Below, piece by piece: positions 53,489-60,615 of a DNA stretch of 64,000 nt. The position numbers and the translations under genes are program-made. Origin of the DNA: a virus; the IMG/VR virus record IMGVR_UViG_3300007514_000005, positions 1 to 64,000 of that record. One strand, written 5' to 3'. The notes under the pieces are model-generated. The model ran no database searches. It was not told where the DNA came from and saw nothing but the letters and a program-made list of their open reading frames with translations. Within the stretch, counting starts at the first letter, position 1, and the number at the start of each line of letters is the position of its first letter.

Positions 53489-54366
53489 GGCCTAAATTCC
53501 CCGTTGTCTGTGCTGTCTCCGAATAGGTCATCAGTATTAAAGCCATCGGCAGGTGGAATAATGTCGTTTATGTTTATCTGAGTCATTGTCTTCATCTCAC
53601 TTAGTTTAAGCGACATTTCTTCAAGCGCTTCTTCATCGTGGTTTAGTCCGTATTTTAAGCGTAAGTGGTTAAGGAAGGTATCTGCAACATCACTATCCAT
53701 GAAGTCTGTTCCTACACCACCCAACAATACTTCTGAAAAGCGCGGAGTATTTTCACAGAAGGTTGCGAATAAATCACACCATATCCACACATTAGGTTGG
53801 ACTACGAAATCATCATGGGTATCAACCATTGTGTCTCCGTGCATTTTTTCTACCTCATCTGCTAAGCGCACGAAGTCGTATTCTACAATGTGTCCGTGTT
53901 CTACATCACCAAAGTCCTCAAATTCCCTGTGGAAAGTAAATAGGTTGCTAGTCAGGTAAGACATTCTATTGACGCCTACCTCATTGAGTAGCATTATTAT
54001 ATCCCTTACAATAGGGTAGGTGTAGAGCCAAACCATCGGGTTGGCGTTAGGTCTCATCGTAGGCTCTACGGGGTGTAGGTTTGGAATCCTCAGTATGAAG
54101 AATCTTTCACCCTTATTGTTGTAAGTTTCGTAGAGTCTGTATTCGGGCCAAAACGGGGCGGGAATATAATTGACCGCATTCACAGTCATTAGGTTAGAGT
54201 AAATCTTAGCAATGGGTTCTTGCTCTCCTATCAAAGCCCTACCTGCGAGTGCAGTAGCAAAGCCGTGCTCCTGTTGGTAATACACAATCAAGTGTGTGTT
54301 TTCCTTCTCCGGTTTTTCATCAGTCCAAACCATATCCACATTCATTCTACTTTCTATTACACTCAT
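53485..54366 (-). CDS. PAC2-like protein in the helicase operon
   Basis: From ATG 54366 (AGGAG site, ATGA overlap) 293 aa. The stretch HLIVYYQQEHGFATALAGRALIGEQEPIAKIYS...FWPEYRLYETYNNKGERFFILRIPN...VRDIIMLLNEVGVNRMSYLTS follows the plan of the PAC2 proteasome-assembly-chaperone family. A C-terminal 100 residues are acidic and unassigned. PAC2 proteins bind proteasome subunits through a C-terminal motif; a typical HbYX end is not seen (ends NGEFRP). A viral copy could affect host proteolysis. The family call is tentative. Confidence 0.5.
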   Translation of the reverse strand: MSVIESRMNVDMVWTDEKPEKENTHLIVYYQQEHGFATALAGRALIGEQEPIAKIYSNLMTVNAVNYIPAPFWPEYRLYETYNNKGERFFILRIPNLHPVEPTMRPNANPMVWLYTYPIVRDIIMLLNEVGVNRMSYLTSNLFTFHREFEDFGDVEHGHIVEYDFVRLADEVEKMHGDTMVDTHDDFVVQPNVWIWCDLFATFCENTPRFSEVLLGGVGTDFMDSDVADTFLNHLRLKYGLNHDEEALEEMSLKLSEMKTMTQININDIIPPADGFNTDDLFGDSTDNGEFRP

Positions 54367-54764
54367 AGTAAATTCTCCTGTCTCTTCCATTCATCTCTCA
54401 CAAATTTCGGGTGTGCCTTTATGTTCATAACCAAGTGGTCTTTTGTAAGAAGGTCTGCTATTTTGCTTTTTATTTCCTCGTCACTCAAAGGCGCATAAAG
54501 AGGAATCGTGCTACTCCTATTCCCGTATGCGTTGTAGTTTTCTTCCACACCTACACACTTGAACCACCTAGACTTCCTCAACACCTGCGCCACCTGATTC
54601 ATCGAGTATGTCTTTCGTGTCCTTACGACTCTACCTGACGACTTGTAAATGGAAGTCCATTCGTTGAGAACATTGTGTATCTCTCGTGTATTCATTGCTC
54701 GCCCTTTTTCTTTCATTGCCGTGTATGCTCTATGTTGCATCGTGGCGTTGCCTCTACTAGCCAT
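54363..54764 (-). CDS. Winged-helix protein leading the helicase operon
   Basis: A 133-aa basic protein. AYTAMKEKGRAMNTREIHNVLNEWTSIYKSSGRVVRTRKTYSMNQVAQVLRKSRWFKCVG is a winged-helix domain, and SDEEIKSKIADLLTKDHLVMNIKAH may add a second helix pair. ATG 54764 lies 23-29 nt below the TATA; ATG 54773 is possible and the ATG at 54788 is inside the promoter. As first gene it could regulate the operon. Confidence 0.75.
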   Translation of the reverse strand: MASRGNATMQHRAYTAMKEKGRAMNTREIHNVLNEWTSIYKSSGRVVRTRKTYSMNQVAQVLRKSRWFKCVGVEENYNAYGNRSSTIPLYAPLSDEEIKSKIADLLTKDHLVMNIKAHPKFVRDEWKRQENLL

Positions 54765-54778
54765 AAACCTCATACCAC

Positions 54779-54795
54779 CTGTCCGCATATAATTC
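54779..54795 (-). promoter_or_regulatory. Helicase-operon promoter
   Basis: GAATTATATGCGGACAG on the minus strand. A box variant, CTTGTGTGG (54808-54816), lies about 14 bp upstream of the TATA core. Confidence 0.7.
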
Positions 54796-54836
54796 TTTTT
54801 AATTCACCCACACAAGCAGAAATAATAAATCGCACT

Positions 54837-54846
54837 ACTGCGAGCC
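54837..54846. repeat. GGCTCGCAGT motif, inverted copy
   Basis: ACTGCGAGCC is the reverse complement of the core shared with 109-119, 4738-4748 and 56244-56254. As at 4.7 kb, it flanks the outer side of an inverted repeat. Confidence 0.55.
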
Positions 54847-54856
54847 ACCCCATCTA

Positions 54857-54928
54857 TTTCTTCAATTTCTTCAATGGTATGTTAGAGACCTTCCCTTCCT
54901 TAAACCACTATTGAAATAATTGAGGAAA
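54857..54928. repeat. Second large inverted repeat
   Basis: Arms 54857-54878 and 54907-54928 match at 18 of 22 positions when inverted, with a 28-nt spacer. The left arm is two copies of TTTCTTCAA then TGGT, and differs from the 4764 arm at two positions. CAATGGTATGT is shared at both sites. Lies in the 179-base non-coding gap before the helicase operon; 54929-54966 has GACTGCAAGCC and T-rich sequence. Confidence 0.7.
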
Positions 54929-54966
54929 TTAGAAAAGCGTTAGACTGCAAGCCGATAATTCTTTTT

Positions 54967-55737
54967 TCACTTGTTGGAATTAAGAAAATAATTGTTGAAC
55001 CACGCCCTTTCCATAGCGTCTTGCTCTTTAGGTTTCATGTTAGTGGTATCTTTAAGCGGTATATTAGAGCGGAACATAGCATTCTCCATCTTGTTTATCT
55101 CATCAATGAAAGTGTCGAGAACATCATAGAATTTTTCTGCTTCCAAGCCGCTAATTTTACCCTTGAAAATAACGGGGTCTATTGGCTGAACAAACCCTGC
55201 TCCTGTATCATAACGAGCGCGAACCTTCACCTCTTTATCCATCTGAATAATCTCAATGTTGCGCTGTCCATCCATGTGTGTTAGGCGGTAGTATGCACCA
55301 TCCGGCTTAATGAATACGCGCGTGTCTAAACCGCACCCTAACCTACCCTCACAGTAGCCCCTAATCTCTTCTAAGACCACCGCGTTGGCCTCTACCCATG
55401 TGGTAGCATCCTTACCTACTACTCCACCAATCACACCATTCAGAACCATGACTACCACGACCTCATTGTAGTGGGTAAAGTATTCTTCAAGAATCTCCTT
55501 CAATGGGTTAGCATTTACAATAGAAGAATACTCGTTGTAGTTTAACTCCGAGTCTAGCGACTTGAGAATCTTATGCACTACTTTGTGTTCATCTATGTGG
55601 TATTTTTCACCGTTATAGACAAGCCACACATCTGCTTTTTTAATTACCTTGTTTTGCCGTCCGCCCCTGCTCCAAGTAGAAGCCGACTCAACCTCAATCT
55701 TTGAAGTCTGTAATTCTAAGACCTTCACGCTTTCCAT
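54967..55737 (-). CDS. Unrecognised 256-aa protein
   Basis: Alpha/beta protein with VWLVYNGEKYHIDEHKVVHKILKSLD, then HYNEVVVVMVLNGVIGGVVGKDATTWVEANAVV and GAYYRLTHMDGQRNIEIIQMDKEVKVRARYDTG. It has some overall likeness to phage DUF932-type proteins, but no decisive motif. Last gene of an operon starting at 56206; overlaps the upstream gene by 13 nt. Confidence 0.6.
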   Translation of the reverse strand: MESVKVLELQTSKIEVESASTWSRGGRQNKVIKKADVWLVYNGEKYHIDEHKVVHKILKSLDSELNYNEYSSIVNANPLKEILEEYFTHYNEVVVVMVLNGVIGGVVGKDATTWVEANAVVLEEIRGYCEGRLGCGLDTRVFIKPDGAYYRLTHMDGQRNIEIIQMDKEVKVRARYDTGAGFVQPIDPVIFKGKISGLEAEKFYDVLDTFIDEINKMENAMFRSNIPLKDTTNMKPKEQDAMERAWFNNYFLNSNK

Positions 55738-55919
55738 TCAGCCCACCACTCAGGGTTCTCCGTTTTATCTCCACGAACCCAAGCCGAATATGCCTTCATG
55801 GTCTTGTAGTAATCATCTCGTAGTGCAAAGGTGTATTTACTAGGTGCTTTCACACCGAACCACTTGTATGCTCTACGCAATATCTCTTCTGCTTCCATTT
55901 TTTCTTCTTCTTCCATCAT
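55725..55919 (-). CDS. Small charged helical protein
   Basis: A 64-aa protein from ATG 55919, overlapping the previous stop as ATGA. MMEEEEKMEAEEILRRAYKWFG then aromatic DDYYKTMKAYSAWVRG. No family recognised. Confidence 0.6.
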   Translation of the reverse strand: MMEEEEKMEAEEILRRAYKWFGVKAPSKYTFALRDDYYKTMKAYSAWVRGDKTENPEWWAEWKA

Positions 55920-56206
55920 ATCTTCCTTCCTTCTATCCAATTTCTATACTCTTCATAGTTATCCATTTCGTAAATCTTCACGGCCTGTCTGCTACTATCC
56001 AAGTCTCTTACTTCGCTAACTGACTTCACTCCTTTAGCGCCACGCAATAACTGTGCTACCTTAATCGGGTTTGCTTGCACCGACCTTCGTGGTTTGTTTG
56101 CTAGTGCTTCTGCTATCTCTCCTGCCGACAATCCCGTGCGTCTCTCTTGCAAAATGTTGCCGACCTCACGGCGAGTTTGTATGTGCTTCTTGCCCCTCGC
56201 TCTCAT
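55916..56206 (-). CDS. Small winged-helix protein
   Basis: A 96-aa basic protein: RREVGNILQERRTGLSAGEIAEALANKPRRSVQANPIKVAQLLRGAKGVKSVSE, a clear winged-helix plan close to those at 54363 and 42707. ATG 56206 lies 22-29 nt below TATA TTTAAGTG. Likely DNA-binding regulator. Confidence 0.75.
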   Translation of the reverse strand: MRARGKKHIQTRREVGNILQERRTGLSAGEIAEALANKPRRSVQANPIKVAQLLRGAKGVKSVSEVRDLDSSRQAVKIYEMDNYEEYRNWIEGRKI

Positions 56207-56227
56207 ATATCTCCCAACCGTTGCTCA

Positions 56228-56254
56228 CACTTAAACCCTTCGCAGGCTCGCAGT
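56228..56254 (-). promoter_or_regulatory. Promoter of the 56206 operon with AGGCTCGCAGT motif
   Basis: TATA TTTAAGTG (56228-56235) lies 22-29 nt before ATG 56206. The AGGCTCGCAGT 11-mer (56244-56254) lies about 8 bp above it. The remainder of the gap to 56299 is T/A-rich with an ATATATAT run. Confidence 0.6.
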
Positions 56255-56299
56255 CCTTCGATTTTTTTGCTCACAAATTTTTACTTTCACCTATATATA

Positions 56300-56530
56300 T
56301 CACAGTAGAGGGAAGTCGTTTTCATCTCTCGGCGCTTCCTCATTTAGTGGTTCTAGTAGAGTCATCAGGCGCTCCACATATACGCTTGCGTCCATCAATT
56401 CTTCCTGTAAGTGGGTCAGCCACTCTTCAATAGACAGGTCTCCCCTCTCCATAGTCACGCCATACTTCTTCTTTCCTACTTCTGCTCGTGCCTGTATTTT
56501 AGCACATACTTTATCCTCTATTTTACTCAT
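56300..56530 (-). CDS. MazG-like nucleotide pyrophosphohydrolase domain
   Basis: A 76-aa protein from ATG 56530. ARAEVGKKKYGVTMERGDLSIEEWLTHLQEELMDASVYVERLM matches small phage proteins with the KYG...D/SLxEWLxHxxEExxDxxxYxE pattern, of the all-alpha NTP pyrophosphohydrolase (MazG) superfamily. The EE..D metal residues are present. May trim the nucleotide pool. Overlaps the upstream gene by 8 nt. Confidence 0.65.
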   Translation of the reverse strand: MSKIEDKVCAKIQARAEVGKKKYGVTMERGDLSIEEWLTHLQEELMDASVYVERLMTLLEPLNEEAPRDENDFPLL

Positions 56531-56801
56531 CTTTTTCACCTAGTATTTCTTCTATTTCTTTTATTAACTCTTCGTCATAAACACCGCTTAGAATATCCAC
56601 TATTTTTTGCCCTCTATGTTCGCGCCTCTTTTTTTCGTTGTGTAGTTTTATTCTTTTGTGCTTACCAAAGTCGAGCCTCTTATTCCAATCTTCCTTAGTA
56701 GTCGCTCTCTCCCCATACTTCGCTTTACTGCCCTTTATGTTGCCTATTCGTGCTCGGTAGTCTCCATCAACGCCCCTCTTACTGCCCCATTTTGGACTCA
56801 T
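56523..56801 (-). CDS. Basic 92-aa protein
   Basis: From ATG 56801 (ATGA overlap): SPKWGSKRGVDGDYRARIGNIKGSKAKYGERATTKEDWNKRLDFGKHKRIKLHNEKKRREHRG, then an acidic helix IVDILSGVYDEELIKEIEEILGEKDE. Very basic front, likely nucleic-acid binding. No family recognised. Confidence 0.65.
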   Translation of the reverse strand: MSPKWGSKRGVDGDYRARIGNIKGSKAKYGERATTKEDWNKRLDFGKHKRIKLHNEKKRREHRGQKIVDILSGVYDEELIKEIEEILGEKDE

Positions 56802-56884
56802 CTCATCACCACCCAACGGCAACAATCACCGGAGCGAATACGAAGGTCGCTTAGTTTAGCATTACAATTCGGGCATCGTTCCAT
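56798..56884 (-). CDS. 28-aa zinc-finger microprotein
   Basis: ATG 56884 to TGA 56798: MERCPNCNAKLSDLRIRSGD then CCRWVVMR. CPNC and CC can bind one zinc. Stop overlaps the next start as ATGA; start lies inside the previous microgene. Coupling is the main support. Confidence 0.45.
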   Translation of the reverse strand: MERCPNCNAKLSDLRIRSGDCCRWVVMR

Positions 56885-56946
56885 AATCTATCTCTCCAAC
56901 AGCCGCAATACCTATCATTGGGCGCACCACATTGGAGACACTTCAC
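56851..56946 (-). CDS. 31-aa cysteine-rich microprotein
   Basis: GTG 56946 overlaps the previous stop (GTGA). Product MKCLQCGAPNDRYCGCW then RDRLWNDARIVMLN. CLQC and CGC suggest a zinc site. Small size and GTG start make it uncertain. Confidence 0.4.
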   Translation of the reverse strand: MKCLQCGAPNDRYCGCWRDRLWNDARIVMLN

Positions 56947-57053
56947 TCTTCCTCATCTCCTTTGCTTTTCTTTAGGCGGTATAGTCCGGCATCATAATGC
57001 TTTTTTCTCGCCTTGAATTTCATATTGTATCTGTATTTTTCACCCTTATTCAT
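56943..57053 (-). CDS. 36-aa basic microprotein
   Basis: ATG 57053 overlaps the previous stop as ATGA. MNKGEKYRYNMKFKARKKHY then DAGLYRLKKSKGDEEE; basic with an acidic tail. AGGAGATGAGG near its end serves the following microgene. Confidence 0.5.
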   Translation of the reverse strand: MNKGEKYRYNMKFKARKKHYDAGLYRLKKSKGDEEE

Positions 57054-57370
57054 TCTTCCACCTCGTTAATTTCTATGTTTTTTAGACCTGAAAAATTATG
57101 CTCATTCAAGGCCTGTAATACAAACCTTTCCTCTATCCAACCTGTGTGCTCATATCCACACTCGACACACTTCACATCAAGTATCAGTAAATCATGGGGT
57201 AGAGAGACACCGGAATAGTCGTGTGTCTCCAAATCAGCAATTCTTACAATCTCCCATCCCCAATAATCATGGTCGCATGGCTCGTCTGCACTCGCCTCGT
57301 AAGCCGCTTCCATCTCGTATTCACTACGCAAGTCCGCTTCTCTTTCTCTCCATTCATCATCTATACTCAT
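57050..57370 (-). CDS. Acidic protein with zinc-ribbon-like Cys
   Basis: A 106-aa acidic protein (REREADLRSEYEMEAAYEASADEPCDHDYWGWEIV), with VKCVECGYEHTGW forming CxxC and one more Cys earlier (PCDH). Overlaps neighbours by 4 nt on both sides. Unassigned. Confidence 0.65.
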   Translation of the reverse strand: MSIDDEWREREADLRSEYEMEAAYEASADEPCDHDYWGWEIVRIADLETHDYSGVSLPHDLLILDVKCVECGYEHTGWIEERFVLQALNEHNFSGLKNIEINEVEE

Positions 57371-57582
57371 AAAAAATCCCTCAATACTATTCTCTCTATA
57401 CTTGCAAGTTTTTCATCAACGGGTGGGTGAGTCACATATTCAAATTTCAAAAACCCATCGAAGCATTTTTCACATTCCGGTAGCGTGCGGTAGAATTCAT
57501 CACTCACATACTCGTTGGCTGTGGTGTCTCCACACTTACGAGTGCCGTCACCATACATTATGTGCTTCAAGTGGGGCTTCAT
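57367..57582 (-). CDS. 71-aa protein with CxxC
   Basis: MKPHLKHIMYGDGTRKCGDTTANEYVSDEF, then ECEKCFDGFLKFEYV. CxxC plus one earlier Cys could bind zinc. ATGA overlap with the upstream gene. Unassigned. Confidence 0.6.
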   Translation of the reverse strand: MKPHLKHIMYGDGTRKCGDTTANEYVSDEFYRTLPECEKCFDGFLKFEYVTHPPVDEKLASIERIVLRDFL

Positions 57583-57806
57583 TCTTTCGCCTCGTAATCC
57601 ACATGGTCTTCCGGTAGTCGGTGTAGTCTTCTATCCGCCAAATTCTTAATCAGTTTAGCGGCGGAAGAAGCGCCCTGTTCAAACCTTTTTACAGCCACCT
57701 TATCACCTACCGGACACATCTGTTCTTTAACCTTAGAAATATCTATCTCGTCAAGTATGTGTTGGAATATCTCATACTCCACATGGGGAACAGTCCGCGC
57801 TCTCAT
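57579..57806 (-). CDS. Unrecognised 75-aa protein
   Basis: From ATG 57806, which stands 24-31 nt below TATA CTATAAAA; ATG 57818 is the alternative and the longer frame to 57887 covers the promoter. VPHVEYEIFQHILDEIDISKVKEQMCPVG, then basic AAKLIKNLADRRLHRLPED. Helical. Leads the small-gene operon down to 56300. Confidence 0.6.
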   Translation of the reverse strand: MRARTVPHVEYEIFQHILDEIDISKVKEQMCPVGDKVAVKRFEQGASSAAKLIKNLADRRLHRLPEDHVDYEAKE

Positions 57807-57829
57807 CAATCTTACCATCCGTTGCTTGC

Positions 57830-57858
57830 TTTTATAGTTTTCTTTTCGACCACGCAAA
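57830..57858 (-). promoter_or_regulatory. Promoter with CTTGCGTGG-type box
   Basis: TATA CTATAAAA (57830-57837) with TTTGCGTGG (57850-57858) 12 bp upstream. The pair lies inside the 3' end of the upstream gene. Confidence 0.65.
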
Positions 57859-58104
57859 CAAGCGGTTAAAGTCGGTATGAAAGCCATACTGAGACTCAGT
57901 AGCCCCCATCACAGCCTTAGCAAAGCCTGTCTCTAACCACACACAGACCACATCAAACAGGTCGTCCGCGCTCATCTCAGTAGCGGCATAGTGTAAATCC
58001 CACAGCATCATGCCTGTGGCCTCACCCATCTCCCCTATCTGTTTATCCATCCTTTTTACGAGCGCTTCCATGCGCTCAAGAGTCATCTCTATATCATCAG
58101 TCAT
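57832..58104 (-). CDS. Unrecognised 90-aa helical protein
   Basis: From ATG 58104: TDDIEMTLERMEALVKRMDKQIGEMGEATGMMLWDLHYAATEMSADDLFDVVCVW. Heptad-like first half. TATA-like CTATAATC lies at 58130-58137 (plus strand), 26-33 nt before the ATG. No family recognised. Confidence 0.65.
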   Translation of the reverse strand: MTDDIEMTLERMEALVKRMDKQIGEMGEATGMMLWDLHYAATEMSADDLFDVVCVWLETGFAKAVMGATESQYGFHTDFNRLFAWSKRKL

Positions 58105-58112
58105 TGATAATA

Positions 58113-58244
58113 TCAAAGTATTTTAACGGCTATAATCACCGCGAGAGCAAGTTTGGCCACGCTCGCCATGCTTCTGAAAAGAGCCATCGTTCCCATGCGG
58201 TCTAGCGACCACAATTCTACGCCATCCCATACATCACGAGCCAT
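58113..58244 (-). CDS. 43-aa membrane microprotein
   Basis: ATG 58244 overlaps the previous stop by 11 nt. MARDVWDGVELWSLDRMGTM then a C-terminal hydrophobic helix, ASVAKLALAVIIAVKIL. Tail-anchored layout. Coupling supports translation. Confidence 0.55.
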   Translation of the reverse strand: MARDVWDGVELWSLDRMGTMALFRSMASVAKLALAVIIAVKIL

Positions 58245-58482
58245 TTTTACCGCCCGCATCGTGAGGACTGTGCTTGAGTAGCAAGTCGTCAATAGTAGTC
58301 GAATCCCATTCTATAACGGTGAAAATTGTGCCGGACTGTAAATGCACTTCCAATGTCGCATCGGTTGTCTCCACTATACCGGACACATCACGGCGGTCAA
58401 TCCATGCTACGCCTGTCGCTGTCCGTAGAGGCATCGTCCAATAGGAATACTTGCGCTCTCCTGTATGCACTATGTCTCCCAT
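58234..58482 (-). CDS. Unrecognised 82-aa beta protein
   Basis: From ATG 58482, sharing its A with the previous TGA. TGVAWIDRRDVSGIVETTDATLEVHLQSGTIFTVIEW suggests a small beta barrel. No family recognised. Confidence 0.6.
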   Translation of the reverse strand: MGDIVHTGERKYSYWTMPLRTATGVAWIDRRDVSGIVETTDATLEVHLQSGTIFTVIEWDSTTIDDLLLKHSPHDAGGKNGS

Positions 58483-58667
58483 CAACGGACACCCCCTTCG
58501 TAGTCCTCTACTATCTTAGTGCAACGCTCCATCATGGCCTCGTGCCTGTCTGCTGTGCCGTGTCCTAAGTAGCCCATGCCCTTGTTCTCCGCAATCCATT
58601 TCTTACAGCGCTCATACAATTCGGTGCTTATCTTACCACCGAACCAACCATCATCTTCCGAAGTCAT
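58482..58667 (-). CDS. Unrecognised 61-aa protein
   Basis: TSEDDGWFGGKISTELYERCKKWIAENKGMGYLGHGTADRHEAMMERCTKIVEDYEGG; helical with two Cys. ATG 58667 lies 22-29 nt below the TATA at 58689. First of a three-gene operon. Confidence 0.6.
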   Translation of the reverse strand: MTSEDDGWFGGKISTELYERCKKWIAENKGMGYLGHGTADRHEAMMERCTKIVEDYEGGVR

Positions 58668-58681
58668 ATCCTGCTCTCCTT

Positions 58682-58699
58682 GTATCCGCGTATAAACCC
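58682..58699 (-). promoter_or_regulatory. Promoter of the 58667 operon
   Basis: GGGTTTATACGCGGATAC on the minus strand, a near match to the shared extended TATA, without a CTTGCGTGG box. Confidence 0.7.
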
Positions 58700-58701
58700 A
58701 A

Positions 58702-60144
58702 TCACTCTAGCGTGAAATCGTAATTTGCTATTAAGGTAATAATACCTCTCACGCGCTCCCTGAATATGCTTTCCGCTTTTTCAATTGCGTTCAGCAAGTC
58801 CGTTCTCGCTGTCTCAGCATTCTCGTAAGCCTCTTGAGCCGCCTCTAGTGTTGGTAAAGAGTCTATCAATGCTTGACGCCCTTCCGCTACGCGGTCGCCT
58901 TTCCACTCCCACTTCCAATTACCTATTTTTTGAAGCCAATCTTCGCTTACTGTGTCGTCACTAAGGAAAGCCTTAGCATCATCAAGCATCTCTTGGGTAA
59001 TCATCTCATTATCTTCTGTAAAGAAGTAGTGGGGGGCGTAATTGCTTTTTGCATTCCCCACGCCCCTTCTGAAATCTTGCGCGGTAGGTGCGTTCGCCAC
59101 GCCCTCTTTGTATTCCCAACCGTATATCGTGCCTATATCGCTCGCATAGAAATTATGGTGCTCGTTGTCGGTCTCGTTGCACAGGCGCTCCTTGTATATG
59201 TCCTTGCAAACCTTGTTGCCCGCGAGACTTTTTATCAGGGCTATTTTTATCTGCTCCTTAGTCGGTTCTTCACTTTGCAATCTTGCTAGGCACTTTTCGG
59301 TCGCTTCGGTATTATGCTCAGCCGTGTATATGAAGCGTAGAACATTATTTATATTCGCTATACTTTCTTGGTTCGTGCTAAAGTGGTCTGCTTCTACCTT
59401 CCACTCGCTCTCCTTCCTTTGGAACAAGACCTCTAACAAATCGAAGTTAATCACTTGAGCGTTTGCTCTCTTGTTGTATTGTGCGTCAGAAGTGGTGTTA
59501 GGGTTTAGGTGCGTAGCCGCATAGGAATCCCATGACTGCCTCGTTGAATTGTTCGTGACGAATGCCGCGCCCATGCGCTCTAATGCCCGCACTCGGCCCG
59601 CGAATTTTAACACAAAGTCCGTATTCATTTGACCGTATCCACCTACTGTGTTTTCTACTGTGGCTATTAACTCGGCCATTTCCCAAAACCCTGACCTGTT
59701 TTGGTTGCCCGCCTTGCACAGCGTTCTCAAGGCATTGAAGTCACCACCTGAGACGGAAGTTATTTTTCTTATGTCCGTCCTTCGTGTTGAATGGTAGCCT
59801 TCCTTGTTGCCGTAGGTTAGGAGCATTGCCTTTGAAAGAGCCGACTGACCCTTTTCATCTCTAACACTCCACATACCCCACTCACTCTCGGTCTTGCTCG
59901 CCTTGACCTTGCGCATCCTTTCAGCCCACTCTTCGTCAGCGACAATCTCTTCCCAATTTTCGGGGTCATCCAAATCGCTACTATTTATAAGCCTGAAATA
60001 TCTTGCATCAATCTCATTCGGCTTCATCCAAAAACCGGAGCAATCAACATCTTGGTATCGCACCCCAACGCTGTATTCTGTCGCCGTGTATTTTTCATCA
60101 CTACCGTATTCTACGGGCTTCTCAATTATTCTTTTCAATATCAT
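58702..60144 (-). CDS. Unrecognised large early protein, 480 aa
   Basis: The largest protein of the right arm and unfamiliar to me. It has alpha/beta N-terminal parts (YTATEYSVGVRYQDVDCSGFWMKPNEID), a central helical region (FWEMAELIATVENTVGGYGQMNTDFVLKFAGRVRALERMG) and a C-terminal coiled coil (TLEAAQEAYENAETARTDLLNAIEKAESIFRERV). No membrane span or Cys cluster. Starts directly at the preceding stop (TAAATG). Expression with the 60561 gene suggests a joint role. Confidence 0.7.
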   Translation of the reverse strand: MILKRIIEKPVEYGSDEKYTATEYSVGVRYQDVDCSGFWMKPNEIDARYFRLINSSDLDDPENWEEIVADEEWAERMRKVKASKTESEWGMWSVRDEKGQSALSKAMLLTYGNKEGYHSTRRTDIRKITSVSGGDFNALRTLCKAGNQNRSGFWEMAELIATVENTVGGYGQMNTDFVLKFAGRVRALERMGAAFVTNNSTRQSWDSYAATHLNPNTTSDAQYNKRANAQVINFDLLEVLFQRKESEWKVEADHFSTNQESIANINNVLRFIYTAEHNTEATEKCLARLQSEEPTKEQIKIALIKSLAGNKVCKDIYKERLCNETDNEHHNFYASDIGTIYGWEYKEGVANAPTAQDFRRGVGNAKSNYAPHYFFTEDNEMITQEMLDDAKAFLSDDTVSEDWLQKIGNWKWEWKGDRVAEGRQALIDSLPTLEAAQEAYENAETARTDLLNAIEKAESIFRERVRGIITLIANYDFTLE

Positions 60145-60561
60145 TTACTCTTCCCCCTTAGAAATCTCAAATGTCTCTTCCCAATCGTATTTACAAAATT
60201 CAATCCACTCTTCAAGAGTGAAGTGCTTATTCTCATCCCTATTGTTCTCTAGGTCTCCCTCTAGTGCGTCTAGTGAGCCTCGCATACTTTCTATCAGGGT
60301 TATAATTGGTAATTTCGCAGTCAATTGGCCCTCGTTCATATACATCGTGTATTGCGTTTTCATGGACTCCCAATGCTTGCGGTCGTAAATACTATACCAC
60401 TTCGTGCCGTTAGTCTTTTTACCGTCTGTGCCTAGTATGTATGCCTTCCACAATTCTATTCCATTATCTTGGTATTGTTTGCTCTCAATAACTATTTTTT
60501 TGTTGTTGTGTCTGTTATAGTATATCTCACCCACAACCCACTCTTCTTTCTCGTTGCTCAT
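60145..60561 (-). CDS. Unrecognised 138-aa protein
   Basis: From ATG 60561, 23-29 nt below TATA TAATAAA; the longer frame to 60612 runs through the promoter. EWVVGEIYYNRHNNKKIVIESKQYQDNGIELWKAYILG is a beta-rich domain; the C-terminal half is helical and acidic. No family recognised. Confidence 0.65.
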   Translation of the reverse strand: MSNEKEEWVVGEIYYNRHNNKKIVIESKQYQDNGIELWKAYILGTDGKKTNGTKWYSIYDRKHWESMKTQYTMYMNEGQLTAKLPIITLIESMRGSLDALEGDLENNRDENKHFTLEEWIEFCKYDWEETFEISKGEE

Positions 60562-60576
60562 ATTTCTTCCACCTTT

Positions 60577-60613
60577 TCTATCGTTTATTAACTTTTTTTT
60601 TCGACCACGCAAG
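60577..60613 (-). promoter_or_regulatory. Promoter with CTTGCGTGG box
   Basis: GTTAATAAACGATAG (minus strand) with CTTGCGTGG (60605-60613) about 12 bp above, separated by an A-run. Confidence 0.7.
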
Positions 60614-60615
60614 CA

